In this document: one piece after another, positions 16,880 through 23,695 of the stretch
Position numbering within the stretch: position 1 is the first letter of the stretch
Layout: every line of letters starts with the position of its first letter
Virus record (IMG/VR): IMGVR_UViG_3300028831_000347
Span: 1 to 44,302 of that record
Strand: one strand, 5' to 3'
Length of the DNA: 44,302 nucleotides
Source: a virus
Translations under genes and position numbers: made by a program
Notes under the pieces: model-generated
Databases searched by the model: none
What the model was told of the DNA's origin: nothing
The model's input: only the letters and a program-made list of their open reading frames with translations

Positions 16880-17326
16880 TCAACCCGCATCCGCCCAAAC
16901 AGCGAGATTCATTTCGGAGTTCTGGGCGAGCTCCGTACTGACCGATGCGCCTGTCGCGAAACAGATGCGCGCTTTGCCCGTGCCCGCATTGGTGTTGGTC
17001 GAGCTGCGATCGAGCACCGCGTATCGCGCATCACTCGCGGCAAACGTGCCGTTCCCGGCCGCGCTCTTGGCACAGCAGGAGAGCGTGCCCCAATGAATGC
17101 GTCGGCACGGATTGTAGGTCAGGTCATAGACCGCCGCCGAAACGCGCGTGATTGTCCAATCGATCGAGCTTGGCGCGTCATTCGTGGCATCTACCGTGGT
17201 GACGATCGTCGGAGCGCCCGTCGTTCCGACGGTGAATTTCAGGTTCAGAAGGACTGGCGCACGACTTCCGGCAATCCCCCAAAGGAGATTGCTAGCCGCC
17301 TGCGCCAGTATCTTCGAGAGGCTCAT
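16880..17326 (-). CDS. Capsid-associated (decoration-type) protein
   Basis: 148 residues. The ATG at 17326 overlaps the capsid stop by one base (TAATG), preferred to a longer start inside the capsid gene. After an N-terminal helix the protein is beta-rich with a Cys pair ('LSCCAKSAAG'). Immediate coupling to the capsid gene makes a head-decoration or head-completion role plausible. No family recognised. Confidence 0.6.
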   Translation of the reverse strand: MSLSKILAQAASNLLWGIAGSRAPVLLNLKFTVGTTGAPTIVTTVDATNDAPSSIDWTITRVSAAVYDLTYNPCRRIHWGTLSCCAKSAAGNGTFAASDARYAVLDRSSTNTNAGTGKARICFATGASVSTELAQNSEMNLAVWADAG

Positions 17327-18702
17327 TAGGTGACCGGGATTCCGGACAGGTCGCCCCGTCCATTCTGGTTGATGCCTCGGACGCCCCAATGGAAGAACGT
17401 GTACGTCCGGAACTCGTACTTATCGTCGGCGGATGCGCGCAGCATCTTCAGGCCATCGCCATTCAGAATGGCAGGCCATCCGTCGAGATGACGCACGCAC
17501 CAGCCATCATCCTCCATCTTCAAGAAGAAAATGGAGTCCGAGTCCATCGAGGGGCAGCTGATGCACTCGGCCCGCATCTCGCCATGGACGATCTCGATGT
17601 AGTTGTACCCGATCGTCGCCGTCGCACCGCTGAGCATGCGGTAGCCGCGCGAGGTCGCGATCTGGGTGAGCTGCGTCCATCGGACAGGGTTGATGATGAC
17701 CTGGTAGGTCCCGTCGACACCGTACAGGTTGTATGCGCGCTCGAGCGCGCGGATGATGAGGGTATCGAGCTGCTCGCCGGCGACGGTCGGGAGCCGCCAG
17801 CCCGCGAGGCGCGAGTCCCGCGCGCGGATGACGCCGAAGAAGTCGGTCGAGTAGATCGCGGCGGACGGGTCGAATGCTGTCGACGGGATCCACTCCTGCA
17901 CACCGGGCGGGAGCCGGTTCGGCGTGTAGCCGCTGGAACCCTGGAAGTCGGTGTAATTGAACAGGAAGACGGCGTTGGTGCCGGCAGCCGTGTTCATCGC
18001 GGCGTGGCCGTTGGGGCCGCCCGAGGTCGCCGACACGAAGAGGCGGCCGTTGTCGATGTCGATCCCGCGGATGTAGATCTTCTGGTCGTCACCCACGCCG
18101 AGCAGCGCCGCGCTCGCGGGCACCGAGCCGTCGTTCAGCGACGCATTCAGGATCATCGCGTGCCGGAATGCGCCGATCTTCAGCGGATCGGCGAGCTGAA
18201 TGAAGCCGCTCGCGAAGTTCGTGGTGCCGAGCGCGCCGGCGCCGTTCGCCGTCGTGAGCCCGAGCGATTTCCCGGATCGCCCCAGGAAATAGCGCTCCAT
18301 GCGCTGGCCGAACTCCTTCGGCTGCTCCTTCATCTTGACGGCGAAATTTTCGAGATACGCGCCGTCCGGAACACCACCGCTCGCGGCGGTGAGCGACATG
18401 TCGAACTGCGTGATCTCGAACCCGCCCTTGTACCCGGGTGGGAAGTAGCCGAGATTGAACTCCTCGCCGTCGAAGTTGGCGATATCGTTGGCTTGGGCGG
18501 CCTGTTCCTGCACGCCGGCACGGGTAGTGCCCTGCGCTACGGCTGCCTGGACCAGGCAGGGATAGGACCAGCTCTTGCCGCTCGACTGATGGAGCTTTTG
18601 CTCGAGCTTGGCCAAGACCGGGCGCCGAACGAACGAAAACGCCTGGAAGCTCCGCTCATCGGGGAACAGGTCGTGTGCAAATGCGTCGAGAAACGTGCTC
18701 AT
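17326..18702 (-). CDS. Major capsid protein (HK97-fold-like)
   Basis: 458 residues. The layout fits an HK97-type capsid protein: a charged helical N-arm, a 'SSGKSWSYPCLVQ' segment, central beta and P-domain-like stretches, a spine-helix-like region near residue 310-330 ('TLIIRALERAYNLYG'), and a C-terminal 'EFRTYTFFHWGVRGINQNGRG' strand-and-turn typical of the A-domain end. It is the long protein between scaffold-like and adaptor genes. The ATG at 18702 has an AGGG 7-10 bases upstream. No capsid protease was found upstream. Confidence 0.7.
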   Translation of the reverse strand: MSTFLDAFAHDLFPDERSFQAFSFVRRPVLAKLEQKLHQSSGKSWSYPCLVQAAVAQGTTRAGVQEQAAQANDIANFDGEEFNLGYFPPGYKGGFEITQFDMSLTAASGGVPDGAYLENFAVKMKEQPKEFGQRMERYFLGRSGKSLGLTTANGAGALGTTNFASGFIQLADPLKIGAFRHAMILNASLNDGSVPASAALLGVGDDQKIYIRGIDIDNGRLFVSATSGGPNGHAAMNTAAGTNAVFLFNYTDFQGSSGYTPNRLPPGVQEWIPSTAFDPSAAIYSTDFFGVIRARDSRLAGWRLPTVAGEQLDTLIIRALERAYNLYGVDGTYQVIINPVRWTQLTQIATSRGYRMLSGATATIGYNYIEIVHGEMRAECISCPSMDSDSIFFLKMEDDGWCVRHLDGWPAILNGDGLKMLRASADDKYEFRTYTFFHWGVRGINQNGRGDLSGIPVT

Positions 18703-18842
18703 TTTTGCCCTGGTGGGAGATGGAGGAGGCGACGCTCGACTGCGCGCGTCGTGCGCTCATCCATATCGGCCACCAGAGGCCATTGCCGGACGCTAGCTCT
18801 CGGCTTGCTGGGCTCCGAGCAGCCCTCCCGAACTTTTCGCGC

Positions 18843-18888
18843 CGGGCAGCGTGGTTGTAATGCTGGCCGAGCTCGGGGCGGCTGTCAA
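18843..18888 (-). promoter_or_regulatory. Candidate promoter upstream of the capsid gene
   Basis: On the minus strand TTGACA (18888-18883) is followed 18-20 bases later by a weak -10 (AGCATT or CATTAC). The spacer contains a short palindrome, CCGAGCTCGG. The -35 overlaps the stop of the lipoprotein gene. It could drive the capsid gene about 140 bp downstream. The -10 is poor, so confidence is low. The 182 bp gap 18703-18884 otherwise shows no gene. Confidence 0.3.
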
Positions 18889-19082
18889 GGATCGTCGGTG
18901 CACTCGCCGCGCGTGCCGGGCCCAGGATGGCGCGCCACGGCGTCACAGGTGCACTCGGCGAAGACGGACGCCTCCTCGCCGGTGAGCCCGCACAGGCCGT
19001 CGCAGCACCAGCCAGGGACCGGGCGCCAATCGTCCGCCGCGCTCCCGCCGCAGGCCATCAGCAGCAGGAGCGCCCATCTCAT
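18885..19082 (-). CDS. Small Cys-rich secreted lipoprotein
   Basis: 65 residues. A very short signal peptide (one Arg, then Leu-rich) ends in a lipobox LMAC with the acylated Cys at 11. The rest holds seven more cysteines in 'WCCDGLCG' and 'ECTCDAV', suggesting disulphides in the periplasm. It is coupled to the coiled-coil protein upstream (ATGA overlap). Short outer-membrane lipoproteins like this include spanin subunits and superinfection exclusion proteins. No partner was proved. Confidence 0.6.
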   Translation of the reverse strand: MRWALLLLMACGGSAADDWRPVPGWCCDGLCGLTGEEASVFAECTCDAVARHPGPGTRGECTDDP

Positions 19083-19627
19083 TGGAGCGGCTCCGTAATC
19101 TCGGTCAGCGGGTCTCGCTCATCGAGCGGCACCAGCTCCGTGTCGGGCGCGATCTCGTTGATCTCTTCTTCGGTGGCCCGCTCGGGCATGGCCTCGATCT
19201 CGGCAGCCTGCTTCTTCATCGCCTTGAGCTTCGCCGGAAGCTGGTCCACCGGGATCGCGTCATGCATGAAGGCCGCGAGCGTGCGCGCCGCATGCTCATA
19301 CAGCGGCTTGTAGCGGTCGCCGCCGGCCGCTTCGAGCTGCGCGATGTACCGCGCCTGTTCCTGGTTCTGTTGTGAGATGATGTCAAACCGCCGCCGCAGC
19401 CCGGCCATCTCGGCTTCGAGCTCGCGCGAGCGGGCGACCAGCTTCTTGTTCGTGTGATAGAGCTGGTGGTTGTTCGCGAGTGCCAGGCTGGTCACTTCGC
19501 CCTGCTGGCGCACGACGCTCTGGACGGCCTTTACGCCGCGGCCGTAGTTCTCTGCCAGGTCCAGCATCGGATCGATCCCGCCGATGCCCTGGCGAAGCTC
19601 GGAGAGGGCCTTGTCTCGTTCGTTCAT
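19079..19627 (-). CDS. Coiled-coil protein of the head module
   Basis: 182 residues. Residues ~55-110 form a clear helical coiled coil ('LYHTNKKLVARSRELEAEMAGLRRRFDIISQQNQEQ', given here only as a description of its heptads). The flanks are helical and acidic at the C-terminus. ATGA overlaps at both ends tie it to its neighbours. The position suggests a scaffolding helper or head-completion protein. Confidence 0.6.
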   Translation of the reverse strand: MNERDKALSELRQGIGGIDPMLDLAENYGRGVKAVQSVVRQQGEVTSLALANNHQLYHTNKKLVARSRELEAEMAGLRRRFDIISQQNQEQARYIAQLEAAGGDRYKPLYEHAARTLAAFMHDAIPVDQLPAKLKAMKKQAAEIEAMPERATEEEINEIAPDTELVPLDERDPLTEITEPLQ

Positions 19628-19833
19628 GATGCTTTCGCTTGCTGTTTCGCCTTGTGCTCTTGGTAGTCGAGCAGTTGGCAGACCTGGTTGCAGATCGATG
19701 CCGCCTCGTTCAGCCGTGAGAACAGCGCTGGCAAGGCATCAGGCTCGGCGAGCGCGATCTCGCTCAAGATGTCATCGTAACGCTTGCTGCAGACTTCGCG
19801 CTGCCGGCGTAAGCGTGTGATTAAATCGCTCAT
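19624..19833 (-). CDS. Small helical protein (69 residues)
   Basis: The ATG at 19833 overlaps the preceding TGA (ATGA), so it is preferred to a longer ATG at 19869. The whole protein looks helical: Arg-rich at the N-terminus, 'EVCSKRYDDILSEIALAEPDALPALFSRLNEAASICNQ' in the middle, and a Gln/Lys-rich end. Function unknown. Part of the coupled head-module operon. Confidence 0.6.
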   Translation of the reverse strand: MSDLITRLRRQREVCSKRYDDILSEIALAEPDALPALFSRLNEAASICNQVCQLLDYQEHKAKQQAKAS

Positions 19834-20099
19834 AGGGGCTCTGACATCTTCTTTGCAGAGCGCTCCCACCCGCTCGTGTCGGGTGTCGTCATCGGTGCGT
19901 CAGGGTTGAATTGGCCCGCTTGGAGACTGGGCGGCGCGCCCTTCTGCCACCAGTTGAGCGTGCGATTGTGGGCGCGCTCGTAGGCCATCAGGCAATCGGT
20001 GAGATACTCGGCCAGAATGAAGTCCGGCGTATTGCTGGCGTTCTCCCGGCTCGCGCGGTTGATTGCCGCGCGGATCTCATCCTCCAAGGTGCTTCCCAT
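19830..20099 (-). CDS. Small phage protein with conserved YLxxCLxAYE core
   Basis: 89 residues. The ATG at 20099 has a strong AGAAAGGA ribosome site, although it overlaps the end of the upstream gene by 23 bp. Residues ~28-52 ('ILAEYLTDCLMAYERAHNRTLNWW') match a widely recurring small phage protein family of unknown function. Useful as a phage-type marker, but it gives no activity. Confidence 0.65.
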   Translation of the reverse strand: MGSTLEDEIRAAINRASRENASNTPDFILAEYLTDCLMAYERAHNRTLNWWQKGAPPSLQAGQFNPDAPMTTPDTSGWERSAKKMSEPL

Positions 20100-20586
20100 T
20101 TTTGATCCTTTCTCTCTGGAGTCGGCGAGTCTCGATATCGAGCTTGCCGCGTCGTTGTCGTTGGCGCTGCTTCAGGAGCTCGCGGCGCGTGGGCATGCGT
20201 TCCGCAGGGGCCGGGGCGGACGCACCACCGTTTACCACGGCCCCGTTGGTCTGTATGTCTCGTCCGATGGATTGCTCCATGGATCGTGTCTCTTCCTGTG
20301 GAGGCGTCCAGTTCGCGACGGCCGCGCGCCGTGTGCGGCGGTTCTCGCCCTTGTGCGGGACTAACCCGAGCGGGAGTTCGATGCCTTTCTCGCAGTAGTC
20401 GGGGTGCAACGGCTTCACCGCGCCGGGGATGAGTTCCCGGGCTTGGCCCTCGGTCATGCCATCGCCCATGCAAGCCAGCATATCGGGCTCTATGGCCGCC
20501 AGCTCGTCGCGAGCGAACAGCTGCTCCCTGGGCAATAGATCACGGTCCTCGGGGGTGCCGTAGAATGGTGTTCTTCGGGTTCTCAT
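20077..20586 (-). CDS. Charged helical protein of the head module
   Basis: 169 residues from the ATG at 20586, whose A overlaps the previous stop (ATGA). A longer start at 20598 is less likely. The first half carries 'MGDGMTEGQARELIPGAVKPLHPDYCEKGIELPLG' and the last 40 residues are a strongly basic helix. Role unknown; possibly a scaffold-linked protein. Confidence 0.55.
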   Translation of the reverse strand: MRTRRTPFYGTPEDRDLLPREQLFARDELAAIEPDMLACMGDGMTEGQARELIPGAVKPLHPDYCEKGIELPLGLVPHKGENRRTRRAAVANWTPPQEETRSMEQSIGRDIQTNGAVVNGGASAPAPAERMPTRRELLKQRQRQRRGKLDIETRRLQRERIKNGKHLGG

Positions 20587-20711
20587 GGGTTGCTCCACCT
20601 TCCGCGGATGGCCGCGCGCCGGCGCCGGCTCTCACGCCATGCGCGAACACCGAGCGTCAGCAGATAGCCGCCGATCGCGAACGCGATGAAGACCCAATCG
20701 CAGGCGTTCAT
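20583..20711 (-). CDS. 42-residue single-span membrane protein
   Basis: Starts at the ATG at 20711, overlapping the upstream stop (ATGA), and is coupled to the next gene the same way. Residues ~4-22 (WVFIAFAIGGYLLTLGVRA) form one membrane helix, followed by a tail of Arg residues, the positive-inside cue. The minimal size would suit a holin-like or pinholin-like protein, but there is no direct evidence. Confidence 0.6.
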   Translation of the reverse strand: MNACDWVFIAFAIGGYLLTLGVRAWRESRRRRAAIRGRWSNP

Positions 20712-20857
20712 GGGTAGAACTCCGGTGCGCAATTCTTGCAATAGATGCATATGCGACGGCGAGTGAAGATGCCGCCTGTCGTGGGAACCGCCACGGCCCT
20801 GCACATCGCGCATCGCTCATGCGTGAGCCAATGCCAAATCGAACGTAACCAGCTCAT
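20708..20857 (-). CDS. 49-residue zinc-ribbon-like protein
   Basis: The ATG at 20857 overlaps the scaffold-like gene's TGA (ATGA). Two CxxC pairs ('CAMC' and 'CIYC', then a further Cys) make a small zinc ribbon. A Trp-rich N-terminus precedes it. Such tiny zinc proteins are common in phages. No target is known. Confidence 0.6.
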   Translation of the reverse strand: MSWLRSIWHWLTHERCAMCRAVAVPTTGGIFTRRRICIYCKNCAPEFYP

Positions 20858-22449
20858 CCTTCCCTCAGCATTTGCGCGGCTCGCTCGCGCGCGCGTTTGA
20901 TGGCCCAGCGCTCGCGCTCGACCAGGTCGTCCGGCGGCTTGTCCGCGTCCTCGATCGCGATCTCGCGATGGCCCTTGGGTGGCGGCGGAAGCTCTTTGCC
21001 ATTGGCGGCGCGCTTGGCGGGGGTGGGCGGCTGGCGCCGGCGCGGCGCAGGCGGCGGCTCGTCGTCTTCGGTGAGCAGCGCCAGCTCGCGCTTCAGCACG
21101 ACGGCAGCCACGTCCTCGACATCTCGCGAATACTCGTTGAGCTCGGGATCGTGGTACTGCTCCATGGCGGCATCCAGCTTCTTTCCCCAGTCGACGATCT
21201 GCCGCAGCTTGTGCTTGGGCGGGATGTCGTCTCCCCACTTCGCCTCGAATTCCACCGCCGGAGTAGATACCGGGGCAGCCGCGAGCTGTGCGACAGCAGG
21301 CACGGAGGGGGGGGACGCCGTCTGCTGAGCTGCAGGGGCGGCTGCCCCCGTAGTCGTTCCCTTAGCTGCCTCGAGCTCGCGTTGCAAGCGCGCATTCTCG
21401 GCGCGCAGCCGCGCTTGCTCGGGATTGGAGACGCCGCGGCGCGCGCGCAGGCGCAGGTACGTGTCGAGCGGCATCTTGGCGACCTGCTCGAACGCATGGT
21501 CCACCGTATCGAAATCAGGAATGATGTTGCCCTGTTCGTCCTTGCGCGTCGCGCCCTGCCACAGGTCGAGCACGGGCCGCAGTGCGCCAGCGGCCCCCTC
21601 GGCTGCCTCCCGATCAGCCTTCGCCTGAGCCCGCTCCGCCGCCGCTTCCGCCGCCGTCTTCTCCTTTTCGGTCCGGAGTTCCTCTTTCAGCTTCCGGCGG
21701 AAGTTCTGGACCTTCACCCATTCCGCCGTCGTGTCCTGGTCCGCCCCGAAGACATGCACCCGGAGCTCCGCCGCTGCCTCCGGGTTCTGCTCCGCCCATT
21801 TCTTCATCGACTTGACGTCGTAGCGGGGGCCGCGAGCTGCACCTTGGGCAGTTTCGGTATCCGCATTCGCTGATTCTTTGGTCGTCTCGCTCGACGGCGA
21901 CGGCGTATTGGTGGCCTCGGAACTCGGCTGTGCCGCGGACGGGGAGGCGGAAGTCTGGGAGCTGTCCGTGTTCGTCGACTTGCCTGACGACGCTGGAGGG
22001 GAGCCAGTCGAGGTTGTAGGCGATTGCGTCTGCGGCGTGCTCGCCGAGCCGTTCGGCGAGGATGGCGTCTCGCTTTTCTTCCCAGGTTTTGGGGGCGGAG
22101 TGGCGCCATCCACGCCCGCATCCTCCACAGCCTTCGTGCGCGCGTTGTCCTTCGCGCGCTGGATCGCATCCCGCTGGCGCGCCTCGAGTGCGCGAACTGG
22201 ATCAGCCGGAGCGTTCGGGTTCGGCTCCGGCAGGTACGGCGCTATCGGCTTCCGGATGGGCGGGTTCTGCTGCGCTGGGGTCGGAGTGTGCGCGGCAGGC
22301 ATAATCGGCTTCGAGGTTGCCCCAGAAGTCGAGGGATTGGATGCTGCGCTCGGAGAGCCCGTCGTCGCGGCTGACTGGGGGCGCCCAGTCGACGCCGAGC
22401 CCGCTGGTGCCGCCTGTCCGCTGGGTGGTGGGTTCTTCGCTGCTGCCAT
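20854..22449 (-). CDS. Scaffold-like head assembly protein
   Basis: 531 residues. The first ~190 are Pro/Ser/Thr/Ala-rich and disordered. Then comes 'YDVKSMKKWAEQNPEAAAELRV', followed by a long Ala/Glu/Lys helix (~residues 235-270) and a Pro-rich C-terminus. Low-complexity ends around coiled coil, placed between portal and capsid, are the signature of a capsid scaffold. An AAGG ribosome site lies ~8 bases before the ATG at 22449. Its first 80 codons overlap the preceding gene in another frame, which is unusual. Confidence 0.6.
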   Translation of the reverse strand: MAAAKNPPPSGQAAPAGSASTGRPQSAATTGSPSAASNPSTSGATSKPIMPAAHTPTPAQQNPPIRKPIAPYLPEPNPNAPADPVRALEARQRDAIQRAKDNARTKAVEDAGVDGATPPPKPGKKSETPSSPNGSASTPQTQSPTTSTGSPPASSGKSTNTDSSQTSASPSAAQPSSEATNTPSPSSETTKESANADTETAQGAARGPRYDVKSMKKWAEQNPEAAAELRVHVFGADQDTTAEWVKVQNFRRKLKEELRTEKEKTAAEAAAERAQAKADREAAEGAAGALRPVLDLWQGATRKDEQGNIIPDFDTVDHAFEQVAKMPLDTYLRLRARRGVSNPEQARLRAENARLQRELEAAKGTTTGAAAPAAQQTASPPSVPAVAQLAAAPVSTPAVEFEAKWGDDIPPKHKLRQIVDWGKKLDAAMEQYHDPELNEYSRDVEDVAAVVLKRELALLTEDDEPPPAPRRRQPPTPAKRAANGKELPPPPKGHREIAIEDADKPPDDLVERERWAIKRARERAAQMLREG

Positions 22450-22702
22450 GGGTTTCCTTGGTCATCAAAAGTAGCTCGATGCGTTCGAGCCGGAGCAATT
22501 CTTGTTCGATGCGAGCCATGCGCTGCGCCAGCGTGCACCATTCGCAATCGGGAGCGTGCGTCTGCATGCTGTCCGAGCGCGGATAGCCACAGAATGGGCA
22601 ATGCGGCATGAGCTGTAGAACCGGATGTCTCTTCAGTTCGTCCAGCGCGACGCGCAAGCAATTGGGCGAGTGCAACTGCCCGCAGACGGGACAGGCATTC
22701 AT
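22202..22702 (-). CDS. Cys-rich zinc-binding protein with an end overlapping the next gene
   Basis: 166 residues from the ATG at 22702, overlapping the upstream TGA. Residues 4-15 hold a CPVC pair, and residues 35-56 hold 'CPFC' and 'CEWC', so two zinc sites are likely. A charged helix follows at ~58-80. The last ~80 residues are encoded by the same DNA as the scaffold-like N-terminus, in another frame. The C-terminal part is less certain. Confidence 0.5.
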   Translation of the reverse strand: MNACPVCGQLHSPNCLRVALDELKRHPVLQLMPHCPFCGYPRSDSMQTHAPDCEWCTLAQRMARIEQELLRLERIELLLMTKETHGSSEEPTTQRTGGTSGLGVDWAPPVSRDDGLSERSIQSLDFWGNLEADYACRAHSDPSAAEPAHPEADSAVPAGAEPERSG

Positions 22703-22989
22703 ACTTTGCGCTCCAGCGTCGTTATCATCTCGGTCAGCATCGCGATCTGTTTGCACGACTCTTCGAGCACCTTCGACATGAGCTCGCAATTCCGCACGCT
22801 TTCCTTGAGGAGTCCGGACATCATGTCGATCACGACGCGATGCTCGGCCGTCATGCGCTCGATCCGCCGCCAGCGCACCTCGGGCTGCATGCACGAGTCG
22901 GTGTGGCCCTCGTAGATGTTCAACGTGCTGATCGTCGCCTTGCAGCTCGCGCAGATGTGCGTCGGGGTAATGGGAGTGATGTCGGTCAT
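22699..22989 (-). CDS. Small zinc-finger protein with helical tail
   Basis: 96 residues. Cys14-x2-Cys17 and His29-x3-Cys33 form a CCHC zinc finger near the N-terminus. The rest ('EHRVVIDMMSGLLKESVRNC' onward) is a long helix. It overlaps its neighbours by ATGA. It may bind nucleic acid or act as an assembly cofactor. Confidence 0.6.
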   Translation of the reverse strand: MTDITPITPTHICASCKATISTLNIYEGHTDSCMQPEVRWRRIERMTAEHRVVIDMMSGLLKESVRNCELMSKVLEESCKQIAMLTEMITTLERKV

Positions 22990-23243
22990 GACGGCTTGTC
23001 ACCCCTCATCTTCGCCAGTAGCTCGGGCGGAACTAGGGTCATCGCTTCGGCGCGTGCGCGCCGGTCCTCATCGGTTATCGCCGGCCGGAGCTCATCGACC
23101 CGCTTGCCCGCGAGCACGTCGCGCAAGTCGGCGCCGCATGCCGAGATGGCCATTCGCGTAAACTGGTGAATGGAAAAATCGAAACACTCGCGCCAACGAG
23201 CGTCGAGCTTGCGCACCTCGGCCAGAATTTCTGCGTCGGTCAT
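22986..23243 (-). CDS. Small hypothetical protein (85 residues)
   Basis: The ATG at 23243 overlaps the previous stop (ATGA). Mostly helical; two isolated Cys residues (C20 and C36), no motif. A late 'ITDEDRRARAEAMTLV' segment is charged. No family recognised. Confidence 0.55.
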   Translation of the reverse strand: MTDAEILAEVRKLDARWRECFDFSIHQFTRMAISACGADLRDVLAGKRVDELRPAITDEDRRARAEAMTLVPPELLAKMRGDKPS

Positions 23244-23521
23244 GGGCGCCCCAGCTTATCGAGCAGCTCTCGCGAGGCCTGGGCTAGATTCTTGTCGTCC
23301 ATGATGGGCTTCGAAGCTCTGCGCCGATCTCGCTCGTCCTGCAAGCGGGCGTTTTCGCGCTCCAAAAATTGGTGATATTGCTCACCCTTCATGCGGCGAT
23401 ATTCTCGGAGCTCATCACCGATGCGATCACCCGCGCGTTTGATCTGAGCGCTCAGGCAATGCAGCTGCAGGACGATGGCCAGCAGCTCGAGCACGCCTGC
23501 GCATGCGATTATGGTGTCCAT
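23240..23521 (-). CDS. Membrane-anchored coiled-coil protein (93 residues)
   Basis: Residues ~3-22 are hydrophobic (IIACAGVLELLAIVLQLHCL) and give one membrane span. A long charged helix from ~27 to 93 follows. The ATG at 23521 has an AGAAAGGC site 8-9 bases upstream. It precedes the other small head-operon genes and could be a membrane-bound lysis accessory, but this is speculative. Confidence 0.6.
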   Translation of the reverse strand: MDTIIACAGVLELLAIVLQLHCLSAQIKRAGDRIGDELREYRRMKGEQYHQFLERENARLQDERDRRRASKPIMDDKNLAQASRELLDKLGRP

Positions 23522-23540
23522 TGATTAGCCTTTCTGACCC

Positions 23541-23666
23541 TCACGCCCGCCGCGCTTGCCTGGCTGCCCGCTCGTCCCAAGATTCAAGGTCCGGCGATTC
23601 GGGCTTTGGCTCCGTCGTAAGTCGGAGTGCTTCAGCAGACGCGGCGGGGCATGGGTACCCGATCAT
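23541..23666 (-). CDS. Possible 41-residue protein after the portal
   Basis: A short frame begins at the ATG at 23666 with GGGA about 8 bases before it and ends at 23541. It is acidic and helical in its C-terminal half ('PKPESPDLESWDERAARQARRA' type composition). A second small frame in the same bases could compete. Evidence is limited to the ribosome site and location. Confidence 0.35.
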   Translation of the reverse strand: MIGYPCPAASAEALRLTTEPKPESPDLESWDERAARQARRA

Positions 23667-23695
23667 GTAGCAGATCCCAAAGCTCGGCGTCGAAC

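Noticed and set aside
17389-19098. 569-residue plus-strand frame
   Set aside because: Antisense to the major capsid gene. Biased Arg/Glu/Gly composition typical of GC-rich shadows.
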